Shown here piece after piece: positions 34,690-42,931 of a stretch of 64,000 nt of DNA. Within the stretch, counting starts at the first letter, position 1; each line of letters opens with the position of its first letter. The translations under genes and the position numbers were made by a program. Source of the DNA: Pseudomonas fluorescens (GTDB taxonomy: Bacteria > Pseudomonadota > Gammaproteobacteria > Pseudomonadales > Pseudomonadaceae); contig NZ_LACC01000023.1 of NCBI RefSeq assembly GCF_000967965.1, forward strand, positions 127,951-191,950, written 5' to 3'. Below the pieces are notes generated by a model, which saw only the letters and a program-made list of their open reading frames with translations, did not search any database and was not told where the DNA came from.

Positions 34690-35634
34690 TCAGCGGGACA
34701 GGCGATAGATCGCATTGGCCAGCGCAATGTCTTCCAGGCCCAGGCCGATGGAGCGGAAAAACACATGGCGATCGTAATCAGGGCGCAGGACTTTTTCGCT
34801 GAGCAGGTCGGCCAGGTCGCCGACAATCGCGCCCTTGTCCCAGCCGTGCTGTTCGGCGGCGATCAGCATTTCACCGGCCGAGCCTGGGGTGGTCAGGCGA
34901 TAGTCGCAGAACACCTGCATGTCGTTCAGGCACTGCGGCGGCACTTCGTGGGCGCGCGGTGCGTTGGTGCTGATGGAGGTGATCAGCGCCGGTTTGCGCA
35001 AGCTCGATGGATCGATCACCGGACCGGCGGACGAGGTGCAGAGCATGATCACGTCGGCGTCCTGAACGGCTGCTTCACGACTGTCGACGATGTTCAGGCG
35101 TGGCTCGATGTTTTTCAGCAGGCTCACGGTTTCGGCATCTTCGCTCAAGCTCGGCGAGTACAGGCTGATGCTCTGCCAGTCACGCAGGCCTTTCACGTAA
35201 TGCAGGTGCGCCTGGGCCACTTTGCCGCTGCCGATGATGGCCAGGCGACTGGCTGTGAGTGGCGCGAGGGCATCGACCGCCACGGCGGTGGTGGCCGCAG
35301 TGCGCGCGGTGGTCAGTTCGCCGGCATCGCACAGCAACAGCGGCTGGCCGGTTTGCATCGACATCAGCAGCGTCCACGCCGTCACCAGCGGCCCCTGTTC
35401 ACGGACGATGTATGGCGACGTCTTGATCCCGTACACGCCATCCTCGGCCAGCACGCCCAGGTAGTTGATGAAATCGCCGGCGCCCTGTGGAAACTCCACC
35501 AGTTGCTGCGCCGGTTGTACGGCTTGCCCGGCGGCCAGGTCGCGGAACAGTTTGCGCAGGATCTGCGGTACATCGACCTGCGCCAGTAGCTCGCGAGCCT
35601 GGGCTTGGGTGATCACTTGGGGCGTACTGGACAT
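34690..35634 (-). CDS. dauB: NAD(P)H-dependent L-arginine dehydrogenase DauB (ornithine cyclodeaminase family)
   Basis: The 314-residue enzyme belongs to the ornithine cyclodeaminase/mu-crystallin family. Visible features are the substrate-site GIKTSPYI (about residues 69-76), the Rossmann motif LAIIGSGKVAQAHL (about 125-138) and LITSISTNAPRAHEVP (about 218). In P. aeruginosa DauB reduces the 2-oxo acid from DauA to L-arginine, so the pair racemises D- to L-arginine. It is the first gene of the operon and has a 13-bp palindrome upstream. Confidence 0.9.
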   Translation of the reverse strand: MSSTPQVITQAQARELLAQVDVPQILRKLFRDLAAGQAVQPAQQLVEFPQGAGDFINYLGVLAEDGVYGIKTSPYIVREQGPLVTAWTLLMSMQTGQPLLLCDAGELTTARTAATTAVAVDALAPLTASRLAIIGSGKVAQAHLHYVKGLRDWQSISLYSPSLSEDAETVSLLKNIEPRLNIVDSREAAVQDADVIMLCTSSAGPVIDPSSLRKPALITSISTNAPRAHEVPPQCLNDMQVFCDYRLTTPGSAGEMLIAAEQHGWDKGAIVGDLADLLSEKVLRPDYDRHVFFRSIGLGLEDIALANAIYRLSR

Positions 35635-35666
35635 GGTCGGCTCCGGAGTTGAAAGTAAACTAATTT

Positions 35667-35679
35667 GTCCATTATGGAC
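35667..35679. promoter_or_regulatory. 13-bp palindrome upstream of dauB (candidate DauR operator)
   Basis: GTCCATTATGGAC is a perfect palindrome around the central T, 33 nt before the dauB start. Read on the minus strand it is preceded by CTAAAA, as at the second copy upstream of the binding-protein gene. Autoregulation of dauBAR by DauR is known in P. aeruginosa. This site as the target is inference. Confidence 0.55.
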
Positions 35680-35708
35680 TTTTAGATATCTCAGGCAATA
35701 TCCGGGCG

Positions 35709-35742
35709 AAAAAAAAGCGCAGTCCGTTGCCGGCTGCGCTTG
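35709..35742 (-). terminator. intrinsic terminator of rhlB
   Basis: On the minus strand AAGCGCAG pairs with CTGCGCTT around an 11-nt loop and is followed by a T-tract of at least six. It lies just after the rhlB stop. Confidence 0.85.
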
Positions 35743-35757
35743 TCTTTTCAGCGTCGC

Positions 35758-37248
35758 TTAATGAGGACGCTTGCGTTCAACGGCCCGCAACAGGTGGGTC
35801 GGCGGCGTTTCACAGCTGATCTTGCGTCCCAGCTTTTCCTCGATGGACGGTAGCTGGTAGGAGTCGTCTTCACCGGCAAAGCTGATGGACACACCGTCGG
35901 CGCCAGCACGACCGGTACGACCGATGCGGTGCACGTAGTCGTCCGGCACTTCCGGCAGGGTAAAGTTGATCACGTGACTGATGCCGTCGATATGGATGCC
36001 GCGACCGGCCACATCGGTGGCGACCAGTACGCGGATCTTGCCTTCGCGGAAGCCTTCGAGGGTCTTGATGCGCTTGTGCTGCGGCACGTCGCCGGACAGT
36101 TGCGCGGCGTTGATGCCGTCACGCACCAGGCGTTCTTCGATGCGCCGTACTTCATCCTTGCGGTTGGCGAAGACGATCACCCGCTCCCAACCGTTGTCGT
36201 TGACCAGGTTGTAGAGCAGTTTGTACTTGTCGGCACCGGCCACCGCGTAGATGTGCTGCTCGACGTTTTCGTTGGCCACGTTCTGCGACTCGATCTCGAC
36301 GATCGACGGGTCGGTGGTCCATTGCTTGGCCAGGTTCATCACGTCTTCGGTGAAGGTCGCGGAGAACAGCAGCGTCTGGCGCTCGGACTTCGGCGGCGTC
36401 TGGCGAATGATCTGGCGCACTTGCGGGATGAAGCCCATGTCGAGCATGCGGTCGGCTTCGTCGAGCACCATCACTTCGACCATGTCCAGGTGCACGTCGC
36501 CGCGCTGGTTGAAGTCCAGCAAGCGGCCCGGCGTGGCCACGAGGATGTCGCAGTGACGGGCTTCGAGGTGCTTGAGCTGTTTGTCGAAGTCCATGCCACC
36601 GACGAACGTCATGACGTTGAGGCCGGTGTACTTGGTCAGGTCGGCGGCGTCCTTGGCGATCTGCACCACCAGTTCGCGGGTCGGCGCGATGATCAGTGCC
36701 CGTGGCTCACCCATGTAGCGCTCTTTTGGCGGCGGGGTTTGCAGCAACTGGGTGATGATCGAGACCAGGAACGCAGCGGTCTTGCCCGTACCGGTCTGGG
36801 CGCGGCCGATGGCGTCTTTGCCCGCGAGGGTGAAACCCAGCACCTGGGCCTGGATCGGCGTGCAATACGGGAAGCCCAGGTCCTGGATGGCGTGCATCAG
36901 TTCCGGGGCGAGTTTGAAATCGTGGAAGCGGGTCTTGCCTTCCTGGGGCTCGACGACGAAGTCTTCGAGTTTCCATGGGATGACCGGTGCCTTGGGCTTG
37001 GGTTCGCGGCGAGGTTTGGCGGGTTTCGGCGTTTCGCTGAGCGGCTGCTCCGGGGCTGTTATCGCCGCAGGCTGGTCAGCTGTTTCGGTCTTCGGCTCAT
37101 GCTTGGGTGCCGCCGTGGCGGTGGCTCGTTCAGACTGAATACCGTCGGTGCGGTGGCCGGGAGCGTGAGACGCAGGGCTGGGAACTGGCGCGAGTTGCTC
37201 AGTCTCGCTTTTACCGAACATTTTCTTGAGTGCTTTGAGCACGGTCAT
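35758..37248 (-). CDS. rhlB: DEAD-box ATP-dependent RNA helicase RhlB
   Basis: The 496-residue helicase has a low-complexity Pro/Ala/Lys/Glu-rich N-terminal extension of about 95 residues. The DEAD-box core then shows the Q motif, AQTGTGKTAAFL (motif I), PTRELVVQI (Ia), VLDEADRMLDMGF (II), FSATF (III) and HRIGRTGRAG (VI). RhlB unwinds RNA in the degradosome of enterobacteria. The extension is common in pseudomonads. It lies alone between dauB and the esterase gene. Confidence 0.92.
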   Translation of the reverse strand: MTVLKALKKMFGKSETEQLAPVPSPASHAPGHRTDGIQSERATATAAPKHEPKTETADQPAAITAPEQPLSETPKPAKPRREPKPKAPVIPWKLEDFVVEPQEGKTRFHDFKLAPELMHAIQDLGFPYCTPIQAQVLGFTLAGKDAIGRAQTGTGKTAAFLVSIITQLLQTPPPKERYMGEPRALIIAPTRELVVQIAKDAADLTKYTGLNVMTFVGGMDFDKQLKHLEARHCDILVATPGRLLDFNQRGDVHLDMVEVMVLDEADRMLDMGFIPQVRQIIRQTPPKSERQTLLFSATFTEDVMNLAKQWTTDPSIVEIESQNVANENVEQHIYAVAGADKYKLLYNLVNDNGWERVIVFANRKDEVRRIEERLVRDGINAAQLSGDVPQHKRIKTLEGFREGKIRVLVATDVAGRGIHIDGISHVINFTLPEVPDDYVHRIGRTGRAGADGVSISFAGEDDSYQLPSIEEKLGRKISCETPPTHLLRAVERKRPH

Positions 37249-37346
37249 CTCATCAATTGATTAAGGAATGTACGCCGGCCAGTGTAATGCAAGAATCGGG
37301 CGCGGCGTAGTGGGATGGATCAAAGGGCGCTTTTAAACAGAAATGC

Positions 37347-38003
37347 TTAACGCAAGCGCTCGGCGAGCCAGACGCCGATGTCGCGAATTTCTTCGGGTAA
37401 CACTTCGTGACCCATTGGGTATTCCTGCCATGTCACGGTGACACCACGCAGCTTCAAATGCTCGTAGGCGCTGCGCCCCATCGAGTTTTGCACCACATCG
37501 TCGTACTGGCCGTGCATCGACAGCACCGGAATCCGCTGCTGGCTGGCGGACAGTTGCAGTTCGTCGCTGAAGGTCGGTGCATAAGTAGAAAGGGCAACGA
37601 CGCCACCCAACGGGCCCTGCCATTTCAGAAACGCGGCGTGGAAAACCACGGCCCCGCCCTGGGAAAAACCGGCCAGGAAAATCCGCGAAGCGTCTATTCC
37701 GCTGGCTCGCTGCACTTCGATCAATTCAATGACGCGGTCTGCCGACACTTCCAGTTGCTCACGGTTGATCGCGCGCGCCGGGCTCATGGCCAGGATGTCG
37801 TACCAGCTCGGCATCTCGTAGCCGCCGTTGATAGTGACAGGGCGATGCGGTGCCTGCGGGAGAACGAAGCGGGTACTCAGCAAGGTTTCCTGCAGCGCTT
37901 CGGCCACCGGCAGGAAGTCGTAGCGATCGGCGCCCAGGCCGTGCAGCCATATAACGCAGGCGTCTGCGGTCTTTACGGGCTGAAGAATCAAGGGCTCGGT
38001 CAT
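37347..38003 (-). CDS. carboxylesterase (alpha/beta hydrolase, phospholipase/carboxylesterase family)
   Basis: The 218-residue serine hydrolase has the nucleophile elbow LAGFSQGGAVVFHAA (Ser about residue 114), the acid SMHGQYDDVV (Asp about 167) and the base GHEVL (His about 200). The oxyanion region is IWLHGLGADRYDF (about 18). It matches the small EstB-type esterases of P. fluorescens that act on short esters. It is expressed from its own unit upstream of rhlB on the same strand. Confidence 0.92.
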   Translation of the reverse strand: MTEPLILQPVKTADACVIWLHGLGADRYDFLPVAEALQETLLSTRFVLPQAPHRPVTINGGYEMPSWYDILAMSPARAINREQLEVSADRVIELIEVQRASGIDASRIFLAGFSQGGAVVFHAAFLKWQGPLGGVVALSTYAPTFSDELQLSASQQRIPVLSMHGQYDDVVQNSMGRSAYEHLKLRGVTVTWQEYPMGHEVLPEEIRDIGVWLAERLR

Positions 38004-38470
38004 GTCTGCTCCAATGTTGTGCGTGCGCTCTCATTGAGTGCGAGGTCTGAGTGCGCGTCTGGTTGATCAGTTACGAAGATGTCGCAAGGTTACAAGTTTT
38101 GCTATTGACCTGTCCCGGAACCGCTTTGGCAAGCAGTGTGGTACGGGCTTTGCTATGGGGAAACGGTGCAACCCATCTCGCGCCCGGCGGTAACACTATC
38201 AGTGTAATGCCGACTGCGGGATAGCAATGAATCCGGTGATGGATGTTCGCCAATGGCCGCTACGGGGCTTCGCGAACGTGAAAGGGCTACAGCCCGTTCG
38301 GCCGACTGGTGAGAGCGAGTTTTCCATGACGTGGATTTTCTCCTACTAGACTCATAGCTAACGTCTTACGTCGGTTGACCCCAAAACAAGCCAACACGGG
38401 TCGACTACGCCTCAAAAGGGTGCGACAGGACTCACGCTCCGACACAACAAGAGCAAAACTGGAGGTTTGA
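38004..38470 (+). promoter_or_regulatory. 467-nt leader region of the aap operon
   Basis: No gene is supported here. It carries a sigma-54 promoter (listed separately) near its start and leaves an untranslated leader of about 300 nt before aapJ. The AAACTGGAGG ribosome-binding site ends a few nt before the aapJ ATG. Confidence 0.55.
38139..38154 (+). promoter_or_regulatory. sigma-54 (-24/-12) promoter of the aap operon
   Basis: TGGTACGGGCTTTGCT matches the RpoN consensus TGGYRYRnnnnTTGCW throughout. GG at 38140-38141 and GC at 38152-38153 are exactly 10 nt apart. It reads toward aapJ. Amino acid uptake operons in pseudomonads often use RpoN with NtrC or an acidic amino acid two-component system. 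Confidence 0.8.
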
Positions 38471-39502
38471 ATGAAGATGTTGAAATCCACCCTGGCTATC
38501 GTGACTGCAGCCGCAGTACTCGGTGTCAGCGGGTTTGCCCAGGCGGGCGCAACCCTGGATGCAGTGATGAAGAAAGGTTTCGTGCAGTGTGGCGTCAGCG
38601 ATGGCTTGCCAGGCTTCTCGGTTCCGGATTCCACCGGCAAGATCGTGGGTATCGATGCTGACTACTGCCGTGCAGTAGCAGCGGCTGTCTTCGGCGACGC
38701 GACCAAGGTCAAGTTCAGCCAGTTGAACGCCAAGGAGCGCTTCACCGCGCTGCAATCCGGCGAAATCGACATTCTGTCGCGCAACACCACCATGACCAGC
38801 TCCCGTGACGCGGGCATGGGCCTGAAGTTTCCAGGCTTCATTACCTACTACGACGGCATCGGCTTCCTGGTAAACAACAAGCTGGGCGTCAAGAGCGCCA
38901 AGGAACTGGACGGTGCGACCATCTGCATCCAGGCCGGTACCACCACCGAGCTCAACGTTTCCGACTACTTCCGCGGCAATGGCCTGAAGTACACCCCGAT
39001 CACCTTCGACACCTCCGACGAAAGCGCCAAGTCGCTGGAATCCGGTCGTTGCGACGTACTGACCTCCGACAAATCCCAGCTGTTCGCCCAGCGCAGCAAG
39101 CTGGCTTCGCCGAAGGACTACGTGGTTCTGCCGGAAACCATTTCCAAGGAGCCTCTGGGCCCGGTCGTGCGTAATGGCGACGACGAGTGGCTGGCCATCG
39201 TGCGCTGGACTGGCTACGCCATGCTCAACGCTGAAGAAGCCGGCATCACTTCGAAGAACGTCGAAGCCGAAGCCAAGGGCACCAAGAACCCTGACGTTGC
39301 CCGTCTGCTGGGTACCGATGGCGAGTACGGCAAAGACCTGAAAGTGAAGAAAGACTGGGTCGTGCAGATCATCAAGCAAGTCGGCAACTACGGCGAAGTG
39401 TTTGAGAAAAACCTCGGCAAGGGCACTCCGCTGGAAATCGACCGCGGGCTGAACGCCCTGTGGAACGCTGGCGGCATTCAATACGCACCACCAGTGCGCT
39501 GA
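38471..39502 (+). CDS. aapJ: general L-amino acid ABC importer, binding protein
   Basis: The 343-residue periplasmic protein has a signal peptide (MKMLKSTLAIVTAAAVLGVSGFAQA). The family-3 binding domain contains GFVQCGVSDGLPGFSVPD, FTALQSGEIDILSRNTT and CIQAGTTTELNVSDY. The length of about 340 residues is typical of AapJ/BztA rather than the shorter 250-residue binding proteins. It opens a four-gene importer operon. Confidence 0.95.
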   Translation: MKMLKSTLAIVTAAAVLGVSGFAQAGATLDAVMKKGFVQCGVSDGLPGFSVPDSTGKIVGIDADYCRAVAAAVFGDATKVKFSQLNAKERFTALQSGEIDILSRNTTMTSSRDAGMGLKFPGFITYYDGIGFLVNNKLGVKSAKELDGATICIQAGTTTELNVSDYFRGNGLKYTPITFDTSDESAKSLESGRCDVLTSDKSQLFAQRSKLASPKDYVVLPETISKEPLGPVVRNGDDEWLAIVRWTGYAMLNAEEAGITSKNVEAEAKGTKNPDVARLLGTDGEYGKDLKVKKDWVVQIIKQVGNYGEVFEKNLGKGTPLEIDRGLNALWNAGGIQYAPPVR

Positions 39503-39509
39503 TGGTTCT

Positions 39510-39538
39510 ATCACCCGGTGGGCCAACCACCGGGTGAT
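39510..39538 (+). other. stem-loop between aapJ and aapQ
   Basis: A perfect 12-bp stem (ATCACCCGGTGG with CCACCGGGTGAT) has a 5-nt loop and no T-tract. It lies 7 nt after aapJ. Such hairpins often let binding proteins be made in excess over the membrane parts. Confidence 0.75.
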
Positions 39539-39567
39539 GTTCTGTTCCATTATTTCCGGGGCACTTC

Positions 39568-40749
39568 ATGCAAAATTCAATCGGCGCACCAAAGCAGAGG
39601 CTCAGCCTCAGCGATCCACGTGTGCGTGCTTGGCTATTCCAGATCATCACCATTGTCGCGGTGGTCTCGATGGGCTGGTATCTGTTCGATAACACGCAGA
39701 CCAACCTTCAGCACCGGGGCATTACCTCGGGCTTCAGTTTTCTGGAGCGCAGTGCCGGTTTCGGCATCGCTCAACACCTGATCGACTACACCGAATCGGA
39801 CACTTACGCCCGGGTGTTTGTCATCGGCCTGCTCAACACCTTGCTGGTGACTTTCATCGGCGTGATCCTGGCGACGATCCTGGGTTTCATCGTCGGTGTG
39901 GCGCGGCTGTCGAAGAACTGGATCATCGCCAAGCTGGCGACGGTGTACGTGGAAGTCTTCCGCAACATTCCGCCACTGCTGCAGATCCTGTTCTGGTACT
40001 TCGCGGTGTTCCTGACCATGCCGGGGCCGCGCAACAGCCATAACTTCGGCGACACCTTCTTTGTCAGCAGCCGTGGCCTGAACATGCCCGCCGCTCTGAT
40101 GGCGGATGGTTTCTGGCCGTTTGTGGTCAGCGTCGTAGTCGCCATCGTCGCCATCGTGCTGATGAGTCGCTGGGCCACCAAGCGTTTCGAAGCCACCGGT
40201 GTGCCGTTCCACAAGTTCTGGGTCGGGCTGGCGTTGTTCGTGGTGATCCCGACACTGGGCGCACTGATCTTCGGCGCACCGCTGCACTGGGAAATGCCGA
40301 AGCTGCAAGGCTTCAACTTCGTCGGTGGCTGGGTGCTGATCCCGGAACTGCTGGCGCTGACCCTGGCCCTCACCGTGTACACCGCGGCATTCATCGCCGA
40401 AATCGTGCGCTCGGGCATCAAGTCGGTCAGCCATGGCCAGACCGAGGCGGCGCATTCCCTCGGCCTGCGCAACGGTCCGACTCTGCGCAAGGTGATCATT
40501 CCGCAAGCCCTGCGCGTGATCATTCCACCGCTGACCAGCCAATACCTGAACCTGGCGAAGAACTCCTCGCTGGCGGCCGGTATTGGTTATCCGGAAATGG
40601 TCTCGCTGTTTGCCGGTACGGTGCTGAACCAGACCGGCCAGGCGATCGAGGTGATTGCCATCACCATGAGCGTGTACCTGGCGATCAGTATCAGCATTTC
40701 CCTGCTGATGAACTGGTACAACAAGCGCATTGCGCTGATCGAGCGGTAA
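39568..40749 (+). CDS. aapQ: general L-amino acid ABC importer, permease AapQ
   Basis: The 393-residue inner-membrane permease has about eight hydrophobic helices. The usual EAA loop of amino acid permeases is seen near EAAHSLGLRNGPTLRKVIIPQALRV. N-terminal cytoplasmic residues precede the first helix (about 26-46). It pairs with AapM. Confidence 0.95.
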   Translation: MQNSIGAPKQRLSLSDPRVRAWLFQIITIVAVVSMGWYLFDNTQTNLQHRGITSGFSFLERSAGFGIAQHLIDYTESDTYARVFVIGLLNTLLVTFIGVILATILGFIVGVARLSKNWIIAKLATVYVEVFRNIPPLLQILFWYFAVFLTMPGPRNSHNFGDTFFVSSRGLNMPAALMADGFWPFVVSVVVAIVAIVLMSRWATKRFEATGVPFHKFWVGLALFVVIPTLGALIFGAPLHWEMPKLQGFNFVGGWVLIPELLALTLALTVYTAAFIAEIVRSGIKSVSHGQTEAAHSLGLRNGPTLRKVIIPQALRVIIPPLTSQYLNLAKNSSLAAGIGYPEMVSLFAGTVLNQTGQAIEVIAITMSVYLAISISISLLMNWYNKRIALIER

Positions 40750-40759
40750 GGAAAAGCGC

Positions 40760-41857
40760 ATGAGTACTCATACTTTCAAACCTGACATGCCTCCACCGGG
40801 CCGCAGCATCGGCGTGGTGGCGTGGATGCGCGCGAACATGTTCTCCAGCTGGCTCAACACCCTGCTGACCCTGTTTGCGTTCTACCTGATCTACCTGGTG
40901 GTGCCGCCGATCCTGCACTGGGCGATCCTCGACGCCAACTGGGTGGGCACCACCCGCGCCGACTGCACGAAGGAGGGCGCCTGCTGGGTGTTCATCCAGC
41001 AGCGCTTCGGTCAGTTCATGTATGGCTACTACCCGCCGGAATTGCGCTGGCGCGTGGACCTGACGGTGTGGCTGGCGATCGTCGGCGTGGCGCCGTTGTT
41101 CATCTCGCGCTTTCACCATAAAGCGGTGTACGGGCTGAGCTTCCTGGTGCTGTACCCGATCTTTGCCTACTTCCTGTTGCACGGCGGCATCTTCGGCCTG
41201 ACCAACGTGGCGACCAGCCAATGGGGCGGCTTGATGCTGACCCTGGTGATCGCCACTGTCGGCATCGCCGGCGCGCTGCCACTGGGGATCGTCCTGGCCC
41301 TGGGCCGTCGTTCGAACATGCCGGCGATTCGCGTGGTCTGCGTGACCTTCATCGAGTTCTGGCGCGGCGTGCCGTTGATCACGGTGCTGTTCATGTCCTC
41401 GGTGATGCTGCCGTTGTTCCTGCCCGAAGGCATGAACTTCGACAAACTGCTGCGGGCCCTGATCGGCGTGATCCTGTTCCAGTCGGCGTACGTGGCCGAG
41501 GTGGTGCGCGGCGGTCTGCAAGCGATTCCCAAGGGTCAGTACGAAGCGGCTGCGGCGATGGGCCTGGGCTACTGGCGCAGCATGGGTCTGGTGATTCTGC
41601 CGCAAGCCCTGAAGCTTGTGATCCCCGGCATCGTCAACACCTTCATCGCACTGTTCAAGGACACTAGCCTGGTGATCATCATCGGCCTGTTCGACCTGCT
41701 CAACAGCGTCAAGCAAGCCGCCGCCGATCCGAAATGGCTGGGCATGGCCACCGAAGGCTATGTGTTCGCCGCCCTGGTGTTCTGGATTTTCTGTTTTGGT
41801 ATGTCGCGCTATTCCATGCATCTGGAACGCAAGCTCGACACTGGCCACAAGCGCTGA
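40760..41857 (+). CDS. aapM: general L-amino acid ABC importer, permease AapM
   Basis: The 365-residue permease carries the EAA loop YEAAAAMGLGYWRSMGLVILPQALK (about residue 265) and the DTSLVIIIGLFDLL segment. It begins 11 nt after aapQ and is followed after 30 nt by the ATPase gene, a tight operon. Confidence 0.95.
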   Translation: MSTHTFKPDMPPPGRSIGVVAWMRANMFSSWLNTLLTLFAFYLIYLVVPPILHWAILDANWVGTTRADCTKEGACWVFIQQRFGQFMYGYYPPELRWRVDLTVWLAIVGVAPLFISRFHHKAVYGLSFLVLYPIFAYFLLHGGIFGLTNVATSQWGGLMLTLVIATVGIAGALPLGIVLALGRRSNMPAIRVVCVTFIEFWRGVPLITVLFMSSVMLPLFLPEGMNFDKLLRALIGVILFQSAYVAEVVRGGLQAIPKGQYEAAAAMGLGYWRSMGLVILPQALKLVIPGIVNTFIALFKDTSLVIIIGLFDLLNSVKQAAADPKWLGMATEGYVFAALVFWIFCFGMSRYSMHLERKLDTGHKR

Positions 41858-41887
41858 AGCGCCGTACCTAATTTAGGAAGTTCTCTT

Positions 41888-42652
41888 ATGAGCGAAGCAA
41901 TCAAACAGCCTGTGAGCCCTGAAGGCATTATTCAGATGCAGGGCGTGAACAAGTGGTACGGCCAGTTCCACGTGTTGAAAGATATCAACCTCAACGTCAA
42001 GCAAGGCGAGCGTATCGTCCTGTGCGGGCCGTCGGGTTCCGGCAAGTCCACCACTATCCGCTGCCTCAACCGCCTGGAAGAACACCAGCAGGGCCGCATC
42101 GTGGTCGATGGCGTGGAACTGACCAACGACCTCAAGCAGATCGAGGCGATCCGCCGTGAAGTCGGCATGGTGTTCCAGCACTTCAACCTGTTCCCGCACC
42201 TGACCATTTTGCAGAACTGCACGCTGGCGCCGATGTGGGTGCGCAAGATGCCCAAGCGCAAGGCCGAGGAAATTGCCATGCACTACCTGGAACGCGTACG
42301 CATTCCGGAGCAGGCGCATAAATTCCCGGGGCAACTGTCCGGCGGTCAGCAACAGCGTGTGGCGATCGCCCGCGCGCTGTGCATGAAGCCGAAAATCATG
42401 CTGTTCGACGAGCCAACCTCGGCACTCGACCCGGAGATGGTGAAAGAGGTACTGGACACCATGATCGGCCTGGCTGAAGACGGCATGACCATGCTCTGCG
42501 TAACCCACGAAATGGGCTTCGCCCGCACAGTGGCCAACCGCGTGATCTTCATGGACAAGGGCGAAATCGTCGAACAGGCTGCGCCGAACGACTTCTTCGA
42601 CCATCCGCAGAACGAACGCACCAAGCTGTTCCTGAGCCAGATCCTGCATTGA
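41888..42652 (+). CDS. aapP: general L-amino acid ABC importer, ATPase AapP
   Basis: The 254-residue ATPase shows Walker A CGPSGSGKSTTI (about 45-56), signature LSGGQQQRVAIARAL (about 150) and Walker B IMLFDEPTSALD (about 171). It closes the aap operon and is followed by an intrinsic terminator. Confidence 0.97.
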   Translation: MSEAIKQPVSPEGIIQMQGVNKWYGQFHVLKDINLNVKQGERIVLCGPSGSGKSTTIRCLNRLEEHQQGRIVVDGVELTNDLKQIEAIRREVGMVFQHFNLFPHLTILQNCTLAPMWVRKMPKRKAEEIAMHYLERVRIPEQAHKFPGQLSGGQQQRVAIARALCMKPKIMLFDEPTSALDPEMVKEVLDTMIGLAEDGMTMLCVTHEMGFARTVANRVIFMDKGEIVEQAAPNDFFDHPQNERTKLFLSQILH

Positions 42653-42670
42653 TCGAACCCAGGCACTGAA

Positions 42671-42702
42671 ATAAACCCGGACCGAGTTCCGGGTTTATTT
42701 TT
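42671..42702 (+). terminator. intrinsic terminator of the aap operon
   Basis: ATAAACCCGGA pairs with TCCGGGTTTAT around a short loop, ending in a T-tract. It lies 18 nt after the aapP stop. Confidence 0.92.
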
Positions 42703-42722
42703 GCCTGAAATTCAAGCTTTTC

Positions 42723-42833
42723 TGTGGCGAGGGAGCTTGCTCCCGTTGGGCTGCATAGCGGCCCTAAAGTCTTCAAAATCATGGACGATTGTGAGTGCTG
42801 CGCACTCAAGCTGGAGCAAACTCCCTCGCCACA
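42723..42833. repeat. REP doublet (GGCGAGGG family)
   Basis: Arms TGTGGCGAGGGAGCTTGCTCC and GGAGCAAACTCCCTCGCCACA are 111 nt end to end. The right copy carries several substitutions. The element follows the aap terminator. Confidence 0.75.
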
Positions 42834-42898
42834 ATTGCCTGCTTCATTGCATCTTTGTGGTTGCCCGGCGGGAAAATGCTGACTAACATGTCAGAAAA

Positions 42899-42919
42899 TT
42901 CATCCTATGATTGGATGAA
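42899..42919. promoter_or_regulatory. inverted repeat upstream of the FCD regulator (candidate autoregulatory operator)
   Basis: TTCATCC and GGATGAA, a perfect 7-bp inverted repeat with a 7-nt spacer, lies at -33 to -13 relative to the regulator start. FCD-type GntR regulators bind short palindromes of this size near their own genes. The site also overlaps the ribosome-binding region, so binding could block translation start or transcription. Confidence 0.5.
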
Positions 42920-42931
42920 AGGGCGAATTCC

